A stretch of 64,000 nt of DNA from Bacillota bacterium (GTDB lineage: Bacteria > Bacillota > Sulfobacillia > JAJZYS01 > JAJZLH01), in assembly GCA_021850485.1 (NCBI GenBank), contig JAJZLY010000030.1:10649-74648 (forward strand), in the 5' to 3' direction. The notes under the pieces were generated by a model. The model was not told where the DNA came from, ran no database searches, and saw only the letters and a program-made list of their open reading frames with translations. Both the position numbers and the translations under genes were made by a program. Every line of letters begins with the position of its first letter. The stretch's first letter is position 1. Below, in pieces: positions 35,622 through 44,517 of the stretch.

Positions 35622-37792
35622 TCAATCTGACGATCGACGGAAAAACGGTTGAGGTAGAACCGGGCACCTTGCTGATTGAGGCCGCCAAGAAGGTCGGCAT
35701 CAACATCCCCATCTTCTGCTACCACCCCCGCATGAAGCCGGTGGCGGCTTGCCGGATGTGCCTGGTCGGGATCGACAAGATGGGCAAGCTGCAGCCAGCC
35801 TGTGCCACTCCGGTGGCCGACGGCATGGTGGTACACACCCAGCGCGCGGATGTGCAAAAGGCCCAGGCCGGCGTGCTCGAATTTTTGCTGGCCCAGCATC
35901 CACTGGATTGTCCGATCTGCGACAAAGGTGGCGAGTGTCCGCTCCAGGACCAGGCGTTCGCCTATGGTCCTGGCGCCACCCGTTTCTCCGAGCCCAAGCG
36001 CCATCTGCACAAGGCGTGGACCCTCGGCCCGATGGTGGTGCTGGACCAAGAACGGTGCGTCCAGTGCCAGCGCTGCACCCGGTTCATGGATGAGATTGTC
36101 GGGGACCCCGCACTGGTGCTCAAGGAGCGGGGGGCACACACGGTGGTCGACGTGGCGGACGGGAGGGCCCTCACCTCTGTGTTCGCGGGCAATACCATCG
36201 AGATGTGTCCGGTCGGTGCGCTCACATCACATCCCTATCGGTTCAGAGCCCGGCCCTGGGATATCGTTCAGGTGCCGTCTGTCTGCCCGCATTGTCCGGT
36301 CGGGTGCAACCTGACCGTGACCAACCGCGAAGGCCACGTGCTACGCGTGCTGTCTCGAGAGAACGAGCAGGTCGACCAGGGCTGGCTGTGTGATCGCGGC
36401 CGGTTTGGCTACGGCTTTTTGACCGACCCCTCGCGCATTACAACGCCGCTGATTCGTCGAGATGGACAGCTGGTGGTCGCCAGTTGGGAGGAGGCTCTGA
36501 CGGCGGCACGGTCCGGATTGCAGGGTGAGATCGGCATTTTGGGCGGCGGTCGCTTATCCCTGGAGGCCCAATATCTGCTTAGTGTTTGGCGCGACCGGCA
36601 GAGCCATGCGGTGGCGGACTGGCGGGTTGGCGGTCAGTACACGGCAGTGCCTCCTGCCGGCCAGGGCAAGCTGGTTGACCTCGATCAGGCCGCAGTGGTG
36701 TTGATGATCGAGAGCGACCCGGAGACAGAGACGCCGGTGGCTTGGCTGCGGCTGCGCCAGAATGTGGCCCATGGGCGGCATGCCCGGGTTGTATCGATCG
36801 GACCCCGGACCACCGCCAGTCTCGACGCCGGGCAGGTCCTCTATCGCCCCGGTCAGGGGGCCGATGTCCTGACCGCTGCCTTGGCGGGCAAGGGCGATCC
36901 GGGGCTGGTTGCCGCGGTGGCATCGGAGGAGCCGTTGGTTGTGTTCTGGAACGGCCATGACCCGATGCTTTACGAGGCGATCGGCAAGCTGGTGGCCCAA
37001 CGCAGTGCCAAGACCTCGGTGTTGGTAACGGGGGCCGATGCCAACGCCTATGGCGCCCAGGCCATGGGTCTGATGCCCAAAGCCGGTGAACCGACCGCAG
37101 AAGGCTTGCTGAGTGCTGCGGCCGAGGGGCAGGTGGAGAGTCTTTTGATCCTTGGCGTCGATCCGTTGCGATTGGCCCCGGGGGGTCAGCAGGCGGCGGC
37201 GGCGCTGGACAGTGCAGCGTTTGTGGTGGTTGCGGACGTCAACATGTCTGAGACGGCCATGATGGCAGACGTAGTTTTGCCGCTGGCTGCCTTCGCCGAG
37301 TCGGACGGCACCTTTGTCAATATGGAGGGCAGACCCCAGGTGTTCGAGCCATCTGCCACCGCCGGGGGCTCCAGCCGACCGGACTGGGCGGTGGTCGCCG
37401 AACTGCTGGCTGAGGATCGCCCCCTCGCTGAGATCCGAGAGCAGGCGCTGGCCGGCCTAAGCCGCCCTCAGGGGCCGGCGCCGGTAGCTCACAAGCCGCG
37501 AAGCCAGCAACTAATGCGGATTCCCACACTCTATTACCGGGGGCTCACCCCGGAGCCGCACCTAGTCTCCATGGTGCCGGAACAGGTGGTCGAGCTTGCG
37601 CCCGAGACCGCGCGTGCTCTCGGCGTCGCAGACGGCGACGAAGCCGCCTTGGTGGACGCTGAGATCGAGATCGTGGTCCGGGTGGCGGTTTCATCCGGGG
37701 TGGTGGATGACTGCCTGGTCGTGGGGGACTGGCCGGGTTCCAACCGACTTGGTGCGGGAGCCAGGCTGGTGGTGCGGGAGAGGAGCGTTTAG
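35618..37792 (+). CDS. nuoG: NADH-quinone oxidoreductase subunit G
   Basis: 724 residues. The N-terminal [2Fe-2S] domain (NIPIFCYHPRMKPVAACRMC), the His-ligated N5 cluster (HPLDCPICDKGGECPLQD), an N4 cluster set (CVQCQRC... EMCPVG), an N7-like CPHCPVGC set and then a molybdopterin-oxidoreductase-like body. The N7-type cysteines are present. ATGA overlap with nuoF. Confidence 0.95.
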   Translation: MINLTIDGKTVEVEPGTLLIEAAKKVGINIPIFCYHPRMKPVAACRMCLVGIDKMGKLQPACATPVADGMVVHTQRADVQKAQAGVLEFLLAQHPLDCPICDKGGECPLQDQAFAYGPGATRFSEPKRHLHKAWTLGPMVVLDQERCVQCQRCTRFMDEIVGDPALVLKERGAHTVVDVADGRALTSVFAGNTIEMCPVGALTSHPYRFRARPWDIVQVPSVCPHCPVGCNLTVTNREGHVLRVLSRENEQVDQGWLCDRGRFGYGFLTDPSRITTPLIRRDGQLVVASWEEALTAARSGLQGEIGILGGGRLSLEAQYLLSVWRDRQSHAVADWRVGGQYTAVPPAGQGKLVDLDQAAVVLMIESDPETETPVAWLRLRQNVAHGRHARVVSIGPRTTASLDAGQVLYRPGQGADVLTAALAGKGDPGLVAAVASEEPLVVFWNGHDPMLYEAIGKLVAQRSAKTSVLVTGADANAYGAQAMGLMPKAGEPTAEGLLSAAAEGQVESLLILGVDPLRLAPGGQQAAAALDSAAFVVVADVNMSETAMMADVVLPLAAFAESDGTFVNMEGRPQVFEPSATAGGSSRPDWAVVAELLAEDRPLAEIREQALAGLSRPQGPAPVAHKPRSQQLMRIPTLYYRGLTPEPHLVSMVPEQVVELAPETARALGVADGDEAALVDAEIEIVVRVAVSSGVVDDCLVVGDWPGSNRLGAGARLVVRERSV

Positions 37793-38782
37793 ATGGCGCT
37801 GACGGTTGGCATCGACATTGGCAAGGCGTTATTGGTCATCATTTTTCTGCAGGCGGCGTTCGGGTATCTGACCCTGATCGAGCGCAAGTTGTTGGGGCGG
37901 TTCCAGTTGCGGCCAGGACCCAACCGGGCCGGACCTTTTGGACTGCTGCAGCCGTTGGCTGACGGAGTGAAGCTCCTGTTTAAGGAGGAAATCATCCCGG
38001 CTGGGGTCGATCGCTTCGTATTTCTGATCGCACCCATGCTGTCGCTACTCGGCGCCCTGATGGCGTTTGCCGTGATCCCCTTCGGTTCCCCGGTGCACAT
38101 TTTCGGTCGCCTGGTCCCATTGCAGATCGCTGGACCAAGCCTGAGTCTGCTCTATGTGTTCGCAGTGGCGTCGTTGGGCGTGTACGGAATCGTTCTCGGC
38201 GGCTGGTCCTCGCAGAATAAGTACGGTCTGCTTGGCGGGTTGCGGTCATCCGCCCAGATCATCTCCTACGAACTGGCCATGGGCCTGTCGGTGATCGGTG
38301 TTCTGCTGGCGGCCGGTTCGGCGGACCTGAATCAGATCGTCAGTGCCCAGACCAGAGAATGGTTCGTCTTTCCGCAGATCGTGGGATTCATCGTCTACTT
38401 TATCTGTGCCATCGCCGAGACCAATCGAGCGCCCTTCGACTTGCCGGAGGCCGAACAGGAACTGGTGGCGGGCTATCACACCGAGTACACGGGCATGAAG
38501 TTCGCCATGTTCTTCATGGCCGAGTACATCAATATGATCACCGTCTCGGCGCTGGCTACCACGCTGTTTTTGGGTGGTTGGCACGGGCCGGCGATCTTAC
38601 CCAGTTACCTGTGGTTTCTGATCAAGGTTGCCATCTTCTTGTTCGTGTTTGTCTGGCTGCGGGCCACCTTGCCTCGCTTGCGCTATGACCGCTTGATGGC
38701 CTTTGGGTGGAAGGTGTTGTTGCCGGTCGCCCTGCTCAACGCCATCGGCACTGCCGCCTGGGTCGCCCTGGTTCACCCCTAA
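37793..38782 (+). CDS. nuoH: NADH-quinone oxidoreductase subunit H
   Basis: 329 residues, eight membrane helices. Motifs: ERKLLGRFQLRPGPNRAGPFGLLQ, and ETNRAPFDLPEAEQELVAGY. Links quinone reduction to proton pumping. Followed 22 bases later by nuoJ with no nuoI between. Confidence 0.97.
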   Translation: MALTVGIDIGKALLVIIFLQAAFGYLTLIERKLLGRFQLRPGPNRAGPFGLLQPLADGVKLLFKEEIIPAGVDRFVFLIAPMLSLLGALMAFAVIPFGSPVHIFGRLVPLQIAGPSLSLLYVFAVASLGVYGIVLGGWSSQNKYGLLGGLRSSAQIISYELAMGLSVIGVLLAAGSADLNQIVSAQTREWFVFPQIVGFIVYFICAIAETNRAPFDLPEAEQELVAGYHTEYTGMKFAMFFMAEYINMITVSALATTLFLGGWHGPAILPSYLWFLIKVAIFLFVFVWLRATLPRLRYDRLMAFGWKVLLPVALLNAIGTAAWVALVHP

Positions 38783-38804
38783 GGTCTGAACGAGGAGGGA
38801 CGAG

Positions 38805-39308
38805 ATGGCCAATCTGATTGCGATCCTCGCTGGCGTGCTATGCCTGTTCATGGGCGTGGTGGTGATCAGCGCGAAGAACCCGATGCACGCGGTGATCGCT
38901 CTGGTCGCCAACTTCGTCGGGCTAGGGGTCCTGTTTTTGCTGCTGCATGCCGAGTTTTTGGCGGTGATCGAGGTCATCGTCTACGCCGGCGCCGTGATGG
39001 TGTTGTTCTTGTTCGTGGTGGCCTTGCTGATGGCCGGCACCCGAGCGCCCCAGGAGAGCCGCGGCAAGAACTTGCCGGGGCAGGTGCCGCTGGCCCTTGC
39101 AGTGACCGGCGTGTTTGCAGCGCTGGTGGTGTTCGCCCTGGCCGTGCGTACCGTGCTGGTTGCGCCGCCGCCGTCGACGACGGATTTCGGCAGCATCACC
39201 AATTTCGGCCGCGCCCTGTTCACCACCTACCTGTTGCCCTTCGAGCTGACAGCTCTCGTGCTGCTGGCGGCCGTAATCGGGGTCGTGTTTTTGGCTCGCG
39301 AACGCTGA
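38805..39308 (+). CDS. nuoJ: NADH-quinone oxidoreductase subunit J
   Basis: 167 residues, five hydrophobic helices. HAEFLAVIEVIVYAGAVMVLFLFVV is the conserved TM3 region with the pi-bulge. AGGAGG upstream of the ATG. Confidence 0.94.
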   Translation: MANLIAILAGVLCLFMGVVVISAKNPMHAVIALVANFVGLGVLFLLLHAEFLAVIEVIVYAGAVMVLFLFVVALLMAGTRAPQESRGKNLPGQVPLALAVTGVFAALVVFALAVRTVLVAPPPSTTDFGSITNFGRALFTTYLLPFELTALVLLAAVIGVVFLARER

Positions 39309-39324
39309 TGAGAGGAGTGAGCGC

Positions 39325-39630
39325 ATGACCCTGCCGACTGTGGATTTCCTGGTGGTCTCTGCGCTGTTGTTCGCCATCGGCGCCGTCGGGGTGATGGTCC
39401 GCAAGAACCCCTTGATCATGTTCATGGCCATCGAGCTGATGTGGAATGCCGTCAACCTCTCGCTCGTTGCCTTCGCTCGTCAGTTTCAGGCGATCAGCGG
39501 GCACATCTTCGTGTTCGTGGTGGTGGTGGCGGCGGCAGCAGAGGTAGCCATCGGCCTGATCATCATCGTGTTGGTGTTCCGCCACCGCGACCAGGCCGAC
39601 GTCGACACGCTGAACGCGATGAAGGGGTAG
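39325..39630 (+). CDS. nuoK: NADH-quinone oxidoreductase subunit K
   Basis: 101 residues, three helices. The conserved acidic residues are in MAIELMWNAVNL and AAAEVAIGLIIIV. Normal size for NuoK. Confidence 0.96.
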   Translation: MTLPTVDFLVVSALLFAIGAVGVMVRKNPLIMFMAIELMWNAVNLSLVAFARQFQAISGHIFVFVVVVAAAAEVAIGLIIIVLVFRHRDQADVDTLNAMKG

Positions 39631-39633
39631 GGT

Positions 39634-41502
39634 ATGCACAGCGTAATCGTCCTCGCACTCGTCTTTCCAGCGCTGGGCGCCTTGGTGGCAGCCTGGTTGG
39701 GACCACGCCTCAGTCACCGTCAGATCACCTGGATCGGTGTTGGTGCGGTCGCCCTATCCTTCTTGGTGGCCGTGGCGGCCTTCGTGCGACTGGCCAGCCT
39801 GCCGCCGGCGCACCGCCTGATCCAGGACACCTTGTTCATCTGGAACCGGGCCGGGGCTACGCCGATCCACTTCAGCTTGCTGGTTGATCCCATTTCGATC
39901 TTGTTCATGCTGGTGATCACCGGGGTAGGTGCGCTGATCCACCTCTACTCCGCCGGGTATATGGATGATGACGAGGGCTTTGGCCGCTTCTTCTGGCAGA
40001 TGAATCTGTTCATCGTCGCCATGTTGCTGCTGGTGATGGCCGGAAACTTCTTCTTCCTGTTGGTCGGTTGGGCCGGAGTGGGCCTTGCCTCTTACTTCCT
40101 GATCGGCTTTTGGTACACTCGGCCGACGGCGGTGGCAGCCGCCAAAAAGGCGTTCGTGGTCAACGTAGTGGGCGACGTCGCCTTGACTCTGGCCATCTTC
40201 TTGTTGTTCGTGAATTTGGGTCATGTAAGCTACCAGACCGTGTTCCGCCAGTTTGCCATCTTGCCGATTGCCACCCGCGATCTGGTGGCGGCGCTGCTCT
40301 TTGTGGCGGCGGCAGCCAAGAGTGCACAGTTCCCGCTGCACATCTGGCTGCCGGACGCGATGGAAGGTCCGACCCCAGTGTCCGCCCTGATCCACGCCGC
40401 CACCATGGTCACGGCCGGTGTCTATTTGGTCGCCCGGGCCTTTCCCATCTTCGGACTGGCGCCCGGTGTGGCCACCACCATCGCCTGGATCGGCGGCTTC
40501 ACGGCGCTGTTTGCCGCCACTATCGCTATCGCCCAAGACGACATCAAGCGGGTGCTTGCCTACTCGACCGTGTCCCAGTTGGGCTACATGTTCATGGCCG
40601 TCGGCACGGCTGCCTATGCCGCCGGAGTCTTCCACTTTTTGACCCACGCCTTCTTCAAGGCGCTGTTGTTCCTGGCGGCCGGATCGGTGATTCACGCCTT
40701 GAGCGGGGAGCAGGACATGTGGAAGATGGGCGGTCTGCGCCGAGCCATCCCGCTCACAGCGGCCACGTTCTTGGTTGGAACCCTGGCCATCTCTGGGATC
40801 CCGCCGTTCGCTGGATTTTTCTCTAAAGATGAGATCTTAGGCGGTCTGCTCTCCGGTGGCCAAGTCGGCCTGTGGGCGATTGGTACCGTGGCCGCTGGAC
40901 TGACCGCCTTTTACATGTTCCGGCTGTACTTTGTGGTGTTTGGCGGCAGTGCCCGCACCAAGAGCCATGCCCACGAGTCGCCGGCGGTGATGACCGTGCC
41001 GTTGGTGGTGTTAGCCGTGCTGTCCACCGTCGGTGGCTTTTTGGTCCTGCCCGGCGGTTACAACCTGATCGAGTCCTGGCTGCTCCCAGCCCTGAGCCGG
41101 TTCGGACCGATCCCGCCGCTACCCCCGCCCACCAACTGGGGGGCGATGGCGGTGGCCCTGGTGGTGGCCCTGGCTGGTGTCGGATCGGCTTGGGCGCTTT
41201 ACGGACGTAAGGCGCCGGCGGTCGAGCCGCTGCACGGGCCGGTCTACCGCTTCCTCAAGGGCAAGTGGTACATCGACGAGTTGGGTGACTGGCTGATCGT
41301 GCGGCCCGTACTGTGGCTGGGCAGTGTCTTGGAGCGGTTCGACCGCAAGGCTCTGGACAGCGGCTTCAACCAGATCGGTCATCTGGTGGCGGGCTGGGGC
41401 GAGTCGCTGCGGCCTACTCAGAGCGGCTACGTGCGGCGCTATGCCCTGAGTTTTGCCGTTGGCGTGATGCTGGTTGTCGCCTTCTTGTCGCTAAGACCCT
41501 AA
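39634..41502 (+). CDS. nuoL: NADH-quinone oxidoreductase subunit L
   Basis: 622 residues, antiporter-like proton-pumping subunit. GWAGVGLASYFLIGFW, FPLHIWLPDAMEGPTPVSAL and DDIKRVLAYSTVSQLGYM are the expected signatures. The C-terminal part includes the lateral helix region typical of NuoL. Confidence 0.97.
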   Translation: MHSVIVLALVFPALGALVAAWLGPRLSHRQITWIGVGAVALSFLVAVAAFVRLASLPPAHRLIQDTLFIWNRAGATPIHFSLLVDPISILFMLVITGVGALIHLYSAGYMDDDEGFGRFFWQMNLFIVAMLLLVMAGNFFFLLVGWAGVGLASYFLIGFWYTRPTAVAAAKKAFVVNVVGDVALTLAIFLLFVNLGHVSYQTVFRQFAILPIATRDLVAALLFVAAAAKSAQFPLHIWLPDAMEGPTPVSALIHAATMVTAGVYLVARAFPIFGLAPGVATTIAWIGGFTALFAATIAIAQDDIKRVLAYSTVSQLGYMFMAVGTAAYAAGVFHFLTHAFFKALLFLAAGSVIHALSGEQDMWKMGGLRRAIPLTAATFLVGTLAISGIPPFAGFFSKDEILGGLLSGGQVGLWAIGTVAAGLTAFYMFRLYFVVFGGSARTKSHAHESPAVMTVPLVVLAVLSTVGGFLVLPGGYNLIESWLLPALSRFGPIPPLPPPTNWGAMAVALVVALAGVGSAWALYGRKAPAVEPLHGPVYRFLKGKWYIDELGDWLIVRPVLWLGSVLERFDRKALDSGFNQIGHLVAGWGESLRPTQSGYVRRYALSFAVGVMLVVAFLSLRP

Positions 41503-41515
41503 GGGAGGTTCGGTC

Positions 41516-43009
41516 GTGCTGGTCTTGTTGCCGCTGATCCTGCTCACGCTGGGCGCCTTGGCACCTCTGTTCCTCGGCCGTCAGGCGCGGGCCATCCGGC
41601 TTGTGTCCTTGGTGTTCAGTGCACTGGCGCTGGTGGCGGCCGTGGTGGGAATTGCCCAGGCTCCGCAGCAGGTCAACCTCCCGTGGCTGCCGGCACTGGG
41701 CCTGTCCCTTTCGCTGCAACTAGACGGGTTGTCCATGTTCTTAGTAGCGCTGACCGCCCTTGCCACCTTGGCGGTGGTGGCGTTTTCAGATGAGACCGAG
41801 CGGCCTGCCGGTTACTATTCGTTGATCTTGCTGATGGCAGCTACGGCCGTTGGCACCTTCCTCAGCACCAACCTGCTGGTCTTTTATGTGTTCTGGGAAC
41901 TGATGATCATCCCGGGCTACCTGCTGATCGGAACCTATGGGCAGGGACCGGACAGCCGCAGGGCGGCCCTCAAGTTCCTGGTCTACTCGTTGGTCCCGTC
42001 TGCCTTTTTGCTGGTGGCGATCGTCACTCTGGCAGTGGCAGCCGCACCGGCCATCGGCCACCTCAGTTTCAACCTGGATCAACTGCTGGCGGTCCACCTG
42101 CCGGCCGCCACGCAGAACTGGATCTTCTTGCTGTTCGCGGCTTCCTTTATGGTGAAGGTGCCGATCTGGCCCTTGCACGCCTGGATGCCGGACGCCTATG
42201 GAGAAAGCCGGCCTCAGGTGGCGGCCATGCTGTCCGGCGTGTTGTCCAAAACGGGCCTGTATGCCTTGATCCGCTTCGCCTTTCCGCTCTTGCCTGAGGC
42301 TGCTCGCCTGTTTGCGCCGGCCCTGGCCGTGATCGCCCTGATCTCGATCTTATACGGTGCCTGGATCGCGCTCACCCACCGCGATGGCCGGATGGTGATC
42401 GCCTACTCGTCCCTGTCGCACCTCGGACTGGTGTTCTTGGGTGTGGTGGCGCTCAATGCGCTCGGCTTGGACGGGGCCGTCTTGCAGATGCTCAACCACG
42501 GCATCTACGCCGTGGCCCTGTTCTTACTGTTTGGCATGGTGGAGGAGGCGGCTGGGACTCGGCTGCTGGCCAAACTGGGCGGCGTTGCCGGCCGGGCGGC
42601 GCTGTTTGCCGGCTTCCTTTGGATCACGGTGCTGGCTGCCTTGGGTTTGCCCGGTTTGAATGGCTTCGCCGGTGAGTTCTTGCTGCTGCTTGGCATCTTC
42701 CGCACCAGCCAGGTGTGGGCCTGGATCGCCATCGCCGCTGTAATCTTCTCAGCGGCCTACTTCATTCGCCTGTTCCAGCTCACCGCCCAGGGCGCCACTG
42801 AGGTGGAGCTGATCCGGCCGCTGCGGCTCAGTCCGATCAGATTCGCAGTACTTGTGCCCTTCGTTGTGTTGATGGTCTATATCGGGTTCGCCCCGGCACA
42901 AGTCACGAGCCGGGTGCAGCCGGTCGCCCAGTCCATCGCCCGCTTGGAGGCCCGCGCAGCTCTGACCCAGCCGGTCGGTAATTACAGCTGGGAGGCTAGC
43001 CGCCAGTGA
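41516..43009 (+). CDS. nuoM: NADH-quinone oxidoreductase subunit M
   Basis: 497 residues. FYVFWELMIIPGYLLIGTYG contains the key Glu; WPLHAWMPDAYGESRPQVAAML and MVIAYSSLSHLGLV follow. GTG start. Overlaps nuoN by 4 bases. Confidence 0.97.
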   Translation: MLVLLPLILLTLGALAPLFLGRQARAIRLVSLVFSALALVAAVVGIAQAPQQVNLPWLPALGLSLSLQLDGLSMFLVALTALATLAVVAFSDETERPAGYYSLILLMAATAVGTFLSTNLLVFYVFWELMIIPGYLLIGTYGQGPDSRRAALKFLVYSLVPSAFLLVAIVTLAVAAAPAIGHLSFNLDQLLAVHLPAATQNWIFLLFAASFMVKVPIWPLHAWMPDAYGESRPQVAAMLSGVLSKTGLYALIRFAFPLLPEAARLFAPALAVIALISILYGAWIALTHRDGRMVIAYSSLSHLGLVFLGVVALNALGLDGAVLQMLNHGIYAVALFLLFGMVEEAAGTRLLAKLGGVAGRAALFAGFLWITVLAALGLPGLNGFAGEFLLLLGIFRTSQVWAWIAIAAVIFSAAYFIRLFQLTAQGATEVELIRPLRLSPIRFAVLVPFVVLMVYIGFAPAQVTSRVQPVAQSIARLEARAALTQPVGNYSWEASRQ

Positions 43010-44517
43010 ATCTACCACTGATCGTGCCGCCGCAGGTGGCCTTTAGCCTCATCTCGCCGGACCTGGCGCTTTTGGTCACATCGGTGGTGATTTTGGCGGT
43101 GGCCTTGTTCTTGGCCCCCGAACAGGGCATCAGGTGGCTAGCCTGGCTGGCGGCCGCCGGCATCTTGGTCGCTGCTGGAAGCGACGTCATCCTCCTGCTC
43201 GGATCTCAGCTGCCGGCCACCACCTTCAGCGGCAGTCTGGTCATGGACCCTTTGGCCGAGGTTCTCGATCTGGTGATCCTGGCCGCTGCCCTGCTCGCTG
43301 TGCTGCTGGCTGCTAACCGGCCGGAGGCTTCTCCAGACTATCTGGCGCTGACGCTTTGGTCGGCGATCGGGATGATGGTGCTGGTCTCGGCCCACGACCT
43401 GATCGTGCTGTTTTTGGCAGTTGAGGTGCTGTCGCTGCCGCTGTACATCCTATGCGCCTTCCGGCCGGATCGGCCGACCTCGCTTGAGGCCGCGGTCAAG
43501 TACTTTTTGCTCGGTGCATTTTCATCCGGGTTTTTGCTCTACGGTCTGGCACTGTTGTTCGGTGTCAGCGGCGGCACCAATCTGACCCAGGTGGCGGCGG
43601 CATTGGCCACCGTCGGCAGCGCCTCTTTATTCGGGCACGGGGCGATCGGGACAGCGCTGATCGCAGAAGTGGGCATCGGCTTGGTGGTGGTCGGCCTCGG
43701 CTTCAAGCTGGCTGCCGTACCCTTCCACCAGTGGGTGCCAGACGTCTATGAAGGGGCCCCCACCTCAGTGGTGACCTTCATGTCCGTGGGCACCAAGGTG
43801 GCCGCGTTTGGCGTGCTCGCTCGCCTGGTGGACACGGTGTTTGTGGGCAGTGCCGTCGACTGGCAGGGTCTGCTCAGCGCCTTGGCGGTGGCGACCATTC
43901 TGGCTGGCGCTGTGCTCGCAATCCCGCAGCAGAACTTCAAGCGGCTTTTGGGCTACTCTGGAATTCTCAACGCTGGCTATCTGGTGGCAGTGCTGGTGGT
44001 GGGTTCGCAGGCGGCCACTGCCGCCGGCGTCTACTTCCTGGTGACCTATGCCTTGATGAACCTGGGGGCCTTCGCCGTCATCTCAGCCGTGTCCGGCGGT
44101 GAGATGGAGGGAGTGATGATCCGGCGCTACCGCGGCCTCTTCTACCAGCAGCCCTGGACGGCGGTGGCGATGGCGGTCTTCTTGCTGTCATTGGCCTCAA
44201 TTCCGCCTCTGGCCGGATTCTTCGGCAAACTGTTCATCCTGCAGGCGCTGATCAGTGGCCACCAGCTGGTGCTCGCCCTGACCGTAGTGGCAGGCACCGC
44301 CATCACCTTGATCGTATACGGGCGCCCACTGCTCGCCATGTTCAGTCCGCCGGATCCTGACAGCCCGCCCCTACCCAAGATGCCGATGGCGGTGGCCACT
44401 GCCATCGGGTGTCTGGCTGTGGCGGTGGTGGCTGTGGGCTTGGTACCAGGTGCCATTGTCGGCCTGGTCCACGGCGTGAGCCAGATCGGACCTCTGTCTG
44501 GGATCAGCGGCCGCTAG
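43006..44517 (+). CDS. nuoN: NADH-quinone oxidoreductase subunit N
   Basis: 503 residues. AVEVLSLPLYILCAF, VPFHQWVPDVYEGAPTSV and QQNFKRLLGYSGILNAGY identify NuoN. Last gene of the operon; its end overlaps the convergent GGDEF/HD-GYP gene by 14 bases. Confidence 0.97.
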   Translation: MNLPLIVPPQVAFSLISPDLALLVTSVVILAVALFLAPEQGIRWLAWLAAAGILVAAGSDVILLLGSQLPATTFSGSLVMDPLAEVLDLVILAAALLAVLLAANRPEASPDYLALTLWSAIGMMVLVSAHDLIVLFLAVEVLSLPLYILCAFRPDRPTSLEAAVKYFLLGAFSSGFLLYGLALLFGVSGGTNLTQVAAALATVGSASLFGHGAIGTALIAEVGIGLVVVGLGFKLAAVPFHQWVPDVYEGAPTSVVTFMSVGTKVAAFGVLARLVDTVFVGSAVDWQGLLSALAVATILAGAVLAIPQQNFKRLLGYSGILNAGYLVAVLVVGSQAATAAGVYFLVTYALMNLGAFAVISAVSGGEMEGVMIRRYRGLFYQQPWTAVAMAVFLLSLASIPPLAGFFGKLFILQALISGHQLVLALTVVAGTAITLIVYGRPLLAMFSPPDPDSPPLPKMPMAVATAIGCLAVAVVAVGLVPGAIVGLVHGVSQIGPLSGISGR

